Notes under the pieces: model-generated | Told to the model about the DNA's origin: nothing | What the model saw: only the letters and a program-made list of their open reading frames with translations | The model's database searches: none | Made by a program: the position numbers and the translations under genes | Part shown: piece by piece, positions 55,166 through 63,565 of the stretch | How positions within the stretch are numbered: position 1 is the stretch's first letter | How the letters are laid out: every line of letters begins with the position of its first letter | NCBI GenBank assembly: GCA_009840545.1 | Contig: VXNM01000010.1 | Span: forward strand, 310,001 to 374,000 | Reading direction: 5' to 3' | Source: Gammaproteobacteria bacterium | GTDB lineage: Bacteria > Pseudomonadota > Gammaproteobacteria > Pseudomonadales > Azotimanducaceae | DNA length: 64,000 nucleotides

Positions 55166-58100
55166 TCAATTTTCGTCTCGAGCGACCAACTTCCAACGAA
55201 TAGCGTCCGCAACCCTTAGCGATTTAGGCGGCTTAACCGATACAAGATCCAAGTGCACTGAGGATTTAGATAGGTCAAATTCTCCTGCATGAATCCAGCC
55301 AGAGCCATCTTTCGGATCCACGTGTAATTGCCTCTCGCCTCGAGAGTCGAGAAGAACAAAATTGTGAACTCCAAATCGACCAACAAGTCCGTATGAGGTT
55401 GGAAAGTGGTAGAAAAGAGACCATTTTCCACCTAAAGGCAATTCTGCCGAGAATCGGGCGGTCTCCACGTCGGTGCCAAACGTCGCCAACGCGGTTGGCC
55501 GGTACCTGCCGTAGGTACCAGACCAAGGTGCTGCCACAATCCTCCAAGTCCTGTTTCCCCTGAGTTTGTTCCAACTGAAACCATCCAATCCCATAGCCCG
55601 GATTGGCGTTAATGGAGGTGGGTCCCAGAACCATTGAAAGTTCGAAACCCCTCGAGATTCGGACTGACTCTCCCAGTTCACAAGTCGAAATCCCGGGTCC
55701 AAGTTATCCACAATTACAGTGTTTTCGTCGAAAGGATTCCACGAAATCTCAGTGATAGTAGGAAGCAGTGTCTCTTGAGTGATGTCCGCAGGGTCCTGTC
55801 CAGACTCTCTTAGAGGGCCTACGTAAGTTCCTTCTTGATTTTGGGAATAGAATGTGGCGACGAAAATGTCCAAAATTTTTTCCTCTGCATACAGGTTAAT
55901 CTGATAGGCCGTTTGGCCTGGCACTTCCACGCATATACCTGTATCTATCGTGTCGAGATAGTGGTCGGTGTAGAACTCCACCACTCCCGTAACGTCGGTG
56001 TCGTTTCGGATCTTGAAAGAACCCCGGTGTGTGAAGGGTGCATCTTGGACTTCTACCCGAACAACCTCCAACCTCGAAGTGCTAAATGCAGGAGCATGTG
56101 TCGACTCGTACCATTCATCCAGAAGTGGGATCAACGATCTTGATGAGTCCTTGAGCCCGTTAGTCGCAGTGTCTGCATGCGACATGGAGTGTTCCGCAAT
56201 CCGCTTCGATTCCTGATCGAGCAGGTCCTGGAGTCTTGCATTGCCATAGAGTCCTACGAGAGCTCGGTAGGTGCCGGACAACCTCTGTTCCACTGCTGAC
56301 CTTCTGAGCGAGATGTCGTCACTTTGAAGCAATTCTGACATCTTCATGGACTGAACGGAAAATGAAGCGTCACTGAGCATGAAGCGTTCGTACAGCCTTC
56401 CTTCAAGTCGAGTTGGATCTAGCCGTGGATAGATTCCAAAAGAAAACTCAACCACAGTACTGGGATAGATGGCCGTCAAGTCTGCAATCTCTTCAACAAA
56501 CGCAATGTCAGTCGGAGCCGTATTGGGATCGTCGGGTCCCATCACGGTGTCAATCAGAAGCATCCTCTTCATGTGGTTCAATGCCAGTCCCTCCCACCCT
56601 ATCGAGGTGACTAGGAAGGGAAAGTACTGTTCTGCAACAGCACTCAACAGGTTTCCTCCGAGAATATTGGTGTAGTCATAAAAGAAAATGTTTTCTGTCA
56701 CATACTGCTGACGTTGGTCATCTGTCATGTCAAAGGTCAAGTACCTTTCATACATCTCATCCATCTTTGCGGTAGGAAATCCACTCTCACGTATCAACAC
56801 CATACCCGGTTGTGAATAGAGGAACGGCATGTTGTAGCCACCGACAAGTCGGAGGTGGTTGGGTACTTCTACGAATGTCAGTGAACGGTAAGGAAAAGGC
56901 AATCCAGCCTCCGATAAATCCGAAAGTCGGTCCTTTATGAATCCCAACATCAAGCTCCAAATGGCAGTCATCGACTCGGTCTGCTCGAATTGTTGGTGAT
57001 GAAGGAGCAGTTCGATCTCGACTTCGCCCGCATTGGCAGTGTGCGATTGGAATTCGGAGGCAACGATTGCAAAATGTGGTACTTCGCCACTGCTCTGGAT
57101 CTGGTAGTGAATAGAGTCTTCAGAAGCCAGAAGCAAGCGTTCCGGTGCAGCCAATTTCCAGTTCTTGTTCGCAAGATGGATATCGAGGTCAACAGAATAC
57201 GTGTCCACGGGTGTTTGCATCGACTGGACCGACTTGTCGATTTCTAGGGGCAACGGTACGGGATACCATCGGACTCCCGGCATCAGTGCGACAAACCGAT
57301 GATCAAAGATTGAATTCTTCGTTCCAAGCAATTTGGGCATTTGCGGTGAAGATCCTGACGTTCTAAGGTAATCTCTTTCTGAATCTGGATAGCCAAAGTT
57401 CACGTCTGGTACTCCCTTTCCACGTATCGAGACAATCCATGTATTGCTAGTAGATTCGTTGCTGGATAGAGGAATAGTGAGAAGTCCGTCCACAAAGGAA
57501 TAGTCCCGGTCCATCTCGTCGACACGAACGTGGTCCAGTTCCATTCCCGGGTTGAACGAAAATTGAAGCGAGTCCAACGACGTGTCGTTTGCTCTCACCA
57601 CAAGGTCAACATCAACGAGCAAACGAATACCAGGGTCGACTTCCACCTTTCCACTGATGTTGGTGAGTTCCAACGAGACCTGGTCGGAAAAATTTCTGTG
57701 CGTGGATGCGACACGTTGCTCTTCTTGAAACTCACGGTTTACGACAAAACCGTGAACAAAAAGACCTGCAACCCCCACTCCTAAACATGCCAGAGCAATA
57801 TATATGTAACGCGATCGAAGTACATCGCGTCTTGAGTCAAGAAAAGCTGCAGCCAAGCATAAACCGGCCGCGATAACGATCCAAACAAGTCGATTGAGCA
57901 GAATCGAATTGGTGCTGAAATACGGCAAAATTTCCGAAACCAGTATGGAGTGAGTTGCACAATAGGACACCATCTCTCTCCAACTAAATGGGACCAATTG
58001 AATGAGGACCAGATGGAGGAATGCGACAGCTAGAGTCGCTACGCCCACCAGCATCCTACTTCTCAAAACCTGTTGGAGGAGTAGTGCGAGAGCTCCATAG

Positions 58101-58600
58101 AACACTATGGTTACGGGAACATCCACAAGAATCAGATTCAAGATCGACATCGGTTCGGGTGCAGGACCAAAGTCCAAACCAAAGACTTCTCCGAGCAGTG
58201 AAACTCCAAAGATCACAGTGAAGTTCACTAGGGGAATTACGAACACCAGCGTCGAAATGCCGAGAAGCGATCCTGCAATCCAACAGACATTCATGTGTCT
58301 CTTGGCATGGATGGTATCCATTATGTCGCTGCTCCGCATTCGCTCGGAGTGCACTAAGGTCAATGCAACCACGACGAACTGCAGCAAGAAGAAATGTATG
58401 GAATCGATGTTTCCAACGACAAACTGGGTACCGTTGTAGCCCAAGTTTGGAGATCTAACGGTGAAGTAGGTCTGATACATTGCTGCAAACACATACGAAA
58501 TTTGCAGCAGAAAACTTAGAAATAGGAATAGAAGCTTGTAGTGGTAGGAACGCGTTAGTTCCTTAATGGTGCATCGGGTGATGGCCAAAATCTCTTTCAT
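55166..58600 (-). CDS. ABC-2 permease with degenerate M1-peptidase-like ectodomain and golvesin-like C-terminus
   Basis: The 1144-residue protein has about seven helices in its first 290 residues (LLFLFLSFLLQISYVFAAMY; FFLLQFVVVALTLVHSERMR and others) in the layout of ABC-2 permeases fused to M1 aminopeptidases. The ectodomain has FVEVPNHLRLVGGYNMPFL and LLSAVAEQYFPFLVTSIGWEG, where M1 enzymes have HExxH..W; here no HExxH exists anywhere, so the zinc site is lost. Residues about 980-1144 resemble golvesin C-terminal domains (GKWSLFYHFP, LHVDPKDGSGWIHAGEFDL). No ATPase gene is adjacent. Probably an inner-membrane transporter with a substrate- or glycan-binding periplasmic region. Confidence 0.7.
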   Translation of the reverse strand: MKEILAITRCTIKELTRSYHYKLLFLFLSFLLQISYVFAAMYQTYFTVRSPNLGYNGTQFVVGNIDSIHFFLLQFVVVALTLVHSERMRSSDIMDTIHAKRHMNVCWIAGSLLGISTLVFVIPLVNFTVIFGVSLLGEVFGLDFGPAPEPMSILNLILVDVPVTIVFYGALALLLQQVLRSRMLVGVATLAVAFLHLVLIQLVPFSWREMVSYCATHSILVSEILPYFSTNSILLNRLVWIVIAAGLCLAAAFLDSRRDVLRSRYIYIALACLGVGVAGLFVHGFVVNREFQEEQRVASTHRNFSDQVSLELTNISGKVEVDPGIRLLVDVDLVVRANDTSLDSLQFSFNPGMELDHVRVDEMDRDYSFVDGLLTIPLSSNESTSNTWIVSIRGKGVPDVNFGYPDSERDYLRTSGSSPQMPKLLGTKNSIFDHRFVALMPGVRWYPVPLPLEIDKSVQSMQTPVDTYSVDLDIHLANKNWKLAAPERLLLASEDSIHYQIQSSGEVPHFAIVASEFQSHTANAGEVEIELLLHHQQFEQTESMTAIWSLMLGFIKDRLSDLSEAGLPFPYRSLTFVEVPNHLRLVGGYNMPFLYSQPGMVLIRESGFPTAKMDEMYERYLTFDMTDDQRQQYVTENIFFYDYTNILGGNLLSAVAEQYFPFLVTSIGWEGLALNHMKRMLLIDTVMGPDDPNTAPTDIAFVEEIADLTAIYPSTVVEFSFGIYPRLDPTRLEGRLYERFMLSDASFSVQSMKMSELLQSDDISLRRSAVEQRLSGTYRALVGLYGNARLQDLLDQESKRIAEHSMSHADTATNGLKDSSRSLIPLLDEWYESTHAPAFSTSRLEVVRVEVQDAPFTHRGSFKIRNDTDVTGVVEFYTDHYLDTIDTGICVEVPGQTAYQINLYAEEKILDIFVATFYSQNQEGTYVGPLRESGQDPADITQETLLPTITEISWNPFDENTVIVDNLDPGFRLVNWESQSESRGVSNFQWFWDPPPLTPIRAMGLDGFSWNKLRGNRTWRIVAAPWSGTYGRYRPTALATFGTDVETARFSAELPLGGKWSLFYHFPTSYGLVGRFGVHNFVLLDSRGERQLHVDPKDGSGWIHAGEFDLSKSSVHLDLVSVKPPKSLRVADAIRWKLVARDEN

Positions 58601-58929
58601 CTTCGTCGCTCTCGTTACATTAGGAGTAATGAAGTCCGGCGCACCACCTTAATTCCTAAGTTGTCAGCAGGTCATATTCATTGGAGTTCTCCTCAGTTGG
58701 AAGGGGAGTGCCGGACGCACATTGTTGAAACGTACTTTACCACAAGATTGGCGTTTCTGGAGCTTCTCTTTGAGACATCTCTCATCTTTGCATTAGAAGA
58801 AGGAGCTAGAGTGTGGCTTTGACAATTTCGAACTCGAAAATGGAGTACAACTCAGGTGAGAGTAAATGTCAGGGAAAGGATTGGCCCGAGGGAGTCTCGA
58901 GCCAATCCATTCTTTTAGCTCTTCAATCG
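58601..58929. other. Intergenic stretch upstream of the large permease gene
   Basis: About 330 bases between the ARPP-1 stop and the permease start, both on the minus strand. A plus-strand frame from 58813 is antisense to the ARPP-1 gene and is not supported. The promoter of the permease gene must lie near the left end. Confidence 0.5.
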
Positions 58930-59958
58930 CTAGCTGGTGAGTGGCCGAACGCGTCGTCCCTGATTTCGAACGGGAGTCTCTCCCTCCCCTTCCGGCAGGG
59001 CGAATGCACTCAAATGAAGTACGCGATCATCGAGTTCCAAAGCACTACCCGTAAGTCTATCGTCCATGAACCGAATGCTCTCCCCCATACATACTCCCTT
59101 GAATCTCTTGGTCCATGAGTTGCTGAGTTGGGCAATAAACTCTTCAGTGGCCCTCTCGGCGTTTTGACCCGCGTTGGCATCCTTGGGTTTGGATTCCGAT
59201 TCAGTTCTGGAAGTACTGGAATCAACAGCATCCAAGGCGTAGCTCCTAATCAAACGCGGAAGCATTTGCTTGTGAATGCTCTCGCCGGAATAGAGATCCA
59301 AACCAGAGACTTTGCCATCCACCAGGAAGACCGAACCTACCTGACTCGATGTATGCTTGAACGCCTTGACGAATTCGTCGATTTTCGTACGTTTCGAAAC
59401 ATACATGGCATTGGCTGCTGAGGATTCGGAATGTACGTTAAGTCGTGCAGACTTCTCGTCAATGTCCCGCCAAATTCTGCTCTGATCGCTTCGATACTCA
59501 CGGGTCGCTTGAAGATTCATCGATACCGCCCGATTTTCCAGAGCCCTTCCTCTGGCGTAATGCACACGGTTTGCGGCCGAAAACTTCTGTTTGCTTGGAT
59601 TGCTTTCCTCGTGGTGCCAGCGTCCCGCTTCAACGCAGGAGACTGGAAGTACCTGTTTGGTATGAGGCGATACGAGCACGGAAACATTCAAGATTCGATT
59701 TTGCATCGCACCAAGAAGCTCTTCACCTTCAAACAGGAGGACCGGATTGTCAGAGAGATTTCGGAACAAGATGTCTGAAACTCGCGCACCGCCGTCAAGC
59801 TCTTCGATCTCCACGGCCGAGGTCTCCAGACCCTGCTCAAGGGTAATGTAAGTGAAATCCTCCTGAACATCGCAGAACAATGGGACGAAGGAAAGATTGT
59901 CGCAGCTTGCGGGTTCACCCACCTGCAACTCGGAAAGAATGCTATTAATAGCGCTCAT
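58930..59958 (-). CDS. ARPP-1 family protein
   Basis: The 342-residue product matches the ARPP-1 (ARG- and rhodanese-phosphatase-superfamily-associated protein) pattern: NSILSELQVGEPASCDNLSF, then TLEQGLETSAVEIEELDGG, NPVLLFEGEELLGAMQNRIL and VLPVSCVEAGRWHHE near residue 110. These segments are the family core. The biochemical role is not known; members occur next to radical-SAM or ADP-ribosylglycohydrolase genes elsewhere, none of which is seen here. Mid-region is Ser/Lys-rich and variable. Confidence 0.82.
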   Translation of the reverse strand: MSAINSILSELQVGEPASCDNLSFVPLFCDVQEDFTYITLEQGLETSAVEIEELDGGARVSDILFRNLSDNPVLLFEGEELLGAMQNRILNVSVLVSPHTKQVLPVSCVEAGRWHHEESNPSKQKFSAANRVHYARGRALENRAVSMNLQATREYRSDQSRIWRDIDEKSARLNVHSESSAANAMYVSKRTKIDEFVKAFKHTSSQVGSVFLVDGKVSGLDLYSGESIHKQMLPRLIRSYALDAVDSSTSRTESESKPKDANAGQNAERATEEFIAQLSNSWTKRFKGVCMGESIRFMDDRLTGSALELDDRVLHLSAFALPEGEGETPVRNQGRRVRPLTS

Positions 59959-60370
59959 AGAGTAGCCTCCAATAGTAAGTAACGGAAAAGTAGAGGAAAA
60001 TTGATGAGCTAGATTTCTTGAGCCTCCTTATTGGCTACGAAAAACTTGTGCTAACGCACATGAAATAGAGGGAGTATACTAGATAATATTAGAAGTGCAA
60101 CCTCCTGGTAATTTGATGGCTAAGAAGTGTATACAACTCTTGATTTTGAAAATAAGGTCCCCCTTGCTGTCGTTTAGTTGACGAGTGGGGTGTATCTTAG
60201 TGATTCAAGGGTCAATTTTCAAGAGTTACATCACAAAAATGCCGAATCAGCGATGCAATAGTTCTCCAAGTCTAAGTCACTATAAGATTTCAACTATTTC
60301 TTAAACCATGATTCATTTGAGCCTAAGGGACAAATTTTGTTAATATAATAACAAAAGTGATTTGTTAATT
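59959..60370. other. AT-rich divergent intergenic region before the HipBA-like pair
   Basis: About 410 bases with no gene between the divergent ARPP-1 and HTH genes. The right third is strongly AT-rich and holds the TTTTGTTA dyads described separately. No tRNA or terminator seen. Confidence 0.5.
60335..60356. promoter_or_regulatory. Putative HipB operator 1 (8-bp inverted repeat)
   Basis: Arms TTTTGTTA (60335-60342) and TAACAAAA (60349-60356) with a 6-bp AT spacer form a perfect dyad 14 bases upstream of the HTH gene start. Location and shape fit an autoregulatory HipB-type operator; the sequence differs from the E. coli TATCC-N8-GGATA site. Confidence 0.6.
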
Positions 60371-60396
60371 ATGGTTTTTGATAATTTATTAACAAA
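60361..60396. promoter_or_regulatory. Putative HipB operator 2 (9-bp inverted repeat across the start codon)
   Basis: TTTGTTAAT (60361-60369) and ATTAACAAA (60388-60396) are perfect complements with an 18-bp spacer that includes the ATG. Same core as operator 1, so the two probably form a tandem site for one regulator. Confidence 0.55.
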
Positions 60397-60661
60397 ACAT
60401 GTAACTCCGTATGAGGTTCAGCAGAGATTAGCCCAACGTGTGAAGCACACTCGTCGATCACTCAAGCATAGTCGTAGAAAGGCGAGTATCCAAACTGGCG
60501 TTCCAGAAGCGACAATTAGGCATTTTGAGGACACTGGAGAAATTTCACTTCGCCAATTCCTTGTGCTGTGGAGTTTTTATTGCGGCTTATCTGAACTAGA
60601 TCAAGAAACCCAGAAGAGCCTCCGTTCCTTGGAAGATGTTGGACCGAATACGACGGTTTAA
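60371..60661 (+). CDS. HipB-like helix-turn-helix antitoxin
   Basis: The 96-residue product has a central helix-turn-helix (QRLAQRVKHTRRSLKHSRRK, then ASIQTGVPEATIRHFEDTGE) and a short helical tail. ATG at 60371 chosen over a TTG at 60362. Its stop lies two bases before the GTG of the HipA-like gene. Antitoxin and repressor roles are inferred from the pair and the upstream dyads. Confidence 0.82.
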   Translation: MVFDNLLTKHVTPYEVQQRLAQRVKHTRRSLKHSRRKASIQTGVPEATIRHFEDTGEISLRQFLVLWSFYCGLSELDQETQKSLRSLEDVGPNTTV

Positions 60662-60663
60662 CC

Positions 60664-61950
60664 GTGAACCGACTCAAAGTACTATTTCACAGAACTCAGC
60701 AAGCCGAACCCATCCGGATGGGAACTCTTGTCTGGCATGATCGCCGAGCCTGGTTCGAATTTGACTCACAATTCCTCGATTTGGGGTTCAACCCGTCTCC
60801 TCTTCTTCTTGAGAAGACAATAAAGCCACAACCAGCTCAAATCTCCCATTTTGGAGGTCTGCACAGTGTGTTTCATGACTGTCTACCCGATGGATGGGGG
60901 AGATTCATCATGGATCGATACTTTGCGCAATGCGGTGTTCCGTCTGATGAGATAACCCCGCTAGATCGTCTCGCCTTCATCGCAGATCGTGGCATGGGAG
61001 CACTCTCGTTCGATCCTCCACATCCGATGACACCAACAAAAAATAGTTCGGATCCGTTCGACCTAACCGATGCAGCATCCACCGCGAGAGACCTGTATGA
61101 AGGTTTGCTTTCCCGTGTGAGTCGAAGTTTCGCATCCAATGGAACGCCTGCCGCAGGAGGTCAGCCCAAACTATTGATCGGTTACAACGGAACTGAAACG
61201 GTTGAAGGCTCGGGACTTCTACCAGATGATTTCTCGCACTGGCTAGTCAAAATCTCACCAGCTATCAATCCAAATGTCCAATGGGCCGGAACTATCGAAT
61301 ATGTCTACGCCCTCTTGGCCCAAAAAGCGGGAATTCTAATGAGCGGAGTGAGACTCGTCCGTGATGAAGACAGGTACTCCTACTTCTTAACCCGTCGTTT
61401 TGACAGAAAAAGTCTTGGGCAACGGGTGTTTGTACAGAGTGCGTCCGCTCTACTGAATGTGGATAGTAGAAACGCCGAGTTGGACTATTCAGATCTCTTG
61501 AAACTCTCAGATATTTTGACTCGCAACTACGCACAAAAGCTGTTCTTGTTTCGGCAAATGGTTTTCAACATCATTTCCGGGAATAGGGACGACAATCTTC
61601 GAAATTTTGCGTTCATGCTCGCCGAAAATGATGAGTGGTCCTGCACACCCGCATACGGTATTTCGTGGAACACTGGCATGGCGGGAAAGCACGCCATGTC
61701 AGTAAATGGCCATCGTAAAGATATCTCGCGCAACGATGTGTTGGAAGTGGCCAAACGGTCATCGATAACAAAACGAGACGCTACGGCCATACTTGATAGG
61801 GTCGGTACCACGCTCCGTAGCGGCGAGTCCCTACTCAGGGAACACGGAGTTTCTAACCATCTATCTCAAGACATAATCCGATATGTCGAAAGACAACAAA
61901 GGGCAATGACCCCAGCTTCCGCTGTCAATATTGAGACTGGTAGTGACTGA
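60664..61950 (+). CDS. HipA-family serine/threonine kinase-like toxin with altered metal site
   Basis: The 428-residue product has the HipA N-terminal couple domain (GFNPSPLLLEKTIKPQ; DCLPDGWGRFIMDR) and the kinase core. The catalytic loop reads SGNRDDNLRNFAFM: Asp 309 and the metal Asn 314 are kept. The DFG-equivalent reads PAYGISWNTG, with Gly at residue 332 where family members have Asp (YDL). The loop near residues 160-169 is GTPAAGGQPK, so the autophosphorylated Ser region is also changed. HipA phosphorylates glutamyl-tRNA synthetase in E. coli. This copy may be a weak or inactive kinase. Starts at GTG, co-translated with the HTH gene. Confidence 0.85.
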   Translation: MNRLKVLFHRTQQAEPIRMGTLVWHDRRAWFEFDSQFLDLGFNPSPLLLEKTIKPQPAQISHFGGLHSVFHDCLPDGWGRFIMDRYFAQCGVPSDEITPLDRLAFIADRGMGALSFDPPHPMTPTKNSSDPFDLTDAASTARDLYEGLLSRVSRSFASNGTPAAGGQPKLLIGYNGTETVEGSGLLPDDFSHWLVKISPAINPNVQWAGTIEYVYALLAQKAGILMSGVRLVRDEDRYSYFLTRRFDRKSLGQRVFVQSASALLNVDSRNAELDYSDLLKLSDILTRNYAQKLFLFRQMVFNIISGNRDDNLRNFAFMLAENDEWSCTPAYGISWNTGMAGKHAMSVNGHRKDISRNDVLEVAKRSSITKRDATAILDRVGTTLRSGESLLREHGVSNHLSQDIIRYVERQQRAMTPASAVNIETGSD

Positions 61951-62055
61951 CAAAATATCACATCAGATCAATCACTTAGAACTACTCCCTTTCCAAGCCA
62001 ACAATCCGAAAGTGAAAGCGGCAACCAGCTAGCGCGAATGCGCCATCCTCTCGAG

Positions 62056-62568
62056 CTAATATTTCGCTCGTTGCCTCGAATATTTCACGATCACGTAGGT
62101 TAACGGCATCATACATGGCAGAATTAGTAAAGCCCAACTCTTCATGGCAAGAGCAGTCAAATTAAGGTCTTGACCAAAGATTACACGTCGAATTTCTTCT
62201 TCGGCACCTAGTATTAAGAACAATACACTCAACAGGGGCACCAAGACTGTTGCAAAGATTGGTCTGTAGATCCATTTTTCAACGTTGTCATCAATCACTG
62301 ATATGTACTTTTGTACTGTCGATCTCTCAATGTAATAGCGTACGTACAGACTAGTGCCTGGAATGCTAAACAGAGCTATCAAGACAAAAGCTATTGAGAT
62401 AGACGTTAGACGATCACTGAAAATCCCTGTACCAAAACGCATGAGATCTACCACATTTACGGCAATAATGGAGATGTATAGAGATGAAAGGGTCCCGACG
62501 AACTGCACCCTTTCACTTTTCTTTGCACACTTTATTGCGCATAGAGACCAAATGGACTCATCCAACAA
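62056..62568 (-). CDS. Small four-helix membrane protein, paralogue A
   Basis: The 170-residue protein has four hydrophobic helices and ends AMKSWALLILPCMMPLTYVIVKYSRQRAKY. Its centre YYIERSTVQKYISVIDDNVEKW and last third are clearly related to the partial gene at the right edge (63566-64000), and more distantly to 62681-63274. No known family recognised. The three genes are in tandem on the minus strand. Confidence 0.6.
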   Translation of the reverse strand: MLDESIWSLCAIKCAKKSERVQFVGTLSSLYISIIAVNVVDLMRFGTGIFSDRLTSISIAFVLIALFSIPGTSLYVRYYIERSTVQKYISVIDDNVEKWIYRPIFATVLVPLLSVLFLILGAEEEIRRVIFGQDLNLTALAMKSWALLILPCMMPLTYVIVKYSRQRAKY

Positions 62569-62680
62569 ACTAGAAGAGGGCGCGTGTTAGGGATTGTTGA
62601 ATCTAGTTTCTTGTTTGGTCGCCGTAAGTTGCCAGTTTCTACGGAGATTGATATCGAGACTAAAGGTAAAGCTATATGTT

Positions 62681-63274
62681 CTAAGAAACTCCTTCAAGCA
62701 TCTTCTTGGCTCGACGATAGGTAAAGACAATTCCGAAGTAGACTACTGGTAACGCGACCGGCAACGCTACCAACGCCCGATGTCTCTCAGTAATCCATGT
62801 AAACTCGAAACTCGGTAATGTGGTGAGACCCTCCTCATAAAGCAAGAGAAAAAAGCTGCCAAGTAACATGAGCAGCGACATCGCAAACGGTTGGTTATAT
62901 GGTCTTCTTAGTTGTTTCTGTTTCAATTTAACAAAACCAGAAAAGTCACGCCGTTGCCGTTGATAGCGGACGTAATATTCACTGAACGGTACAACGCCAG
63001 CTAGCAAGACAACGAAGGCAATCGAAAACATCAATAGGGGAGGAATTTCAAAGGCTGATCCTCTATGCCATCCATGCAAAACGATATCCAAAGCAAGCGC
63101 GGTAAATAGATAGATGAAAACTGCGCCCGCCTGCCCAAACATGACGCAAGATGTAAACTCCTTGGCGCGACGGATTGTGAATTCAGACCATTCTGATTCA
63201 CCTCTGAAGTCGTTGGTTAATTGCGCCGAAGGTGTCCGATATGGGTTTTTGGCTTTCTCGTCCCGATCAGTCAA
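62681..63274 (-). CDS. Small four-helix membrane protein, paralogue B
   Basis: The 197-residue protein starts with a hydrophilic tail (MTDRDEKAKNPYRTPSAQLT), then four helices arranged as in the neighbouring 170-residue protein, with VRYQRQRRDFSGFVKL and a final GIVFTYRRAKKMLEG that correspond to the same positions. It is the most diverged of the three. Function unknown. Confidence 0.6.
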   Translation of the reverse strand: MTDRDEKAKNPYRTPSAQLTNDFRGESEWSEFTIRRAKEFTSCVMFGQAGAVFIYLFTALALDIVLHGWHRGSAFEIPPLLMFSIAFVVLLAGVVPFSEYYVRYQRQRRDFSGFVKLKQKQLRRPYNQPFAMSLLMLLGSFFLLLYEEGLTTLPSFEFTWITERHRALVALPVALPVVYFGIVFTYRRAKKMLEGVS

Positions 63275-63565
63275 TTTGGGATTCCAATTTCCTCATTGTG
63301 TCGAAAACGCTCGACTCCAAAGTAACCATGACGAGGGTAGGTATAGATATGGCTTCTAAACTCGTCATTGAACGCGGTTGCTTTGAGCACTGTCGTACTC
63401 GGCTTGAACTTGTCGCAGATGCGGGACTGAGAGCGTTTTGGGTACAGTTATTGCCTACCAAGAACTCTGTCATCCGTTCATAATTGACATTGAATCCCTT
63501 CAGAATCAAATACTTATACCATTCTCTCCTTAAGTCATCAAGCAGTAAATCAAAATAGCAGCCCA

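Noticed and set aside
58813-59118. A 101-residue plus-strand frame
   Set aside because: It is mostly antisense to the ARPP-1 gene and has no ribosome-binding site.
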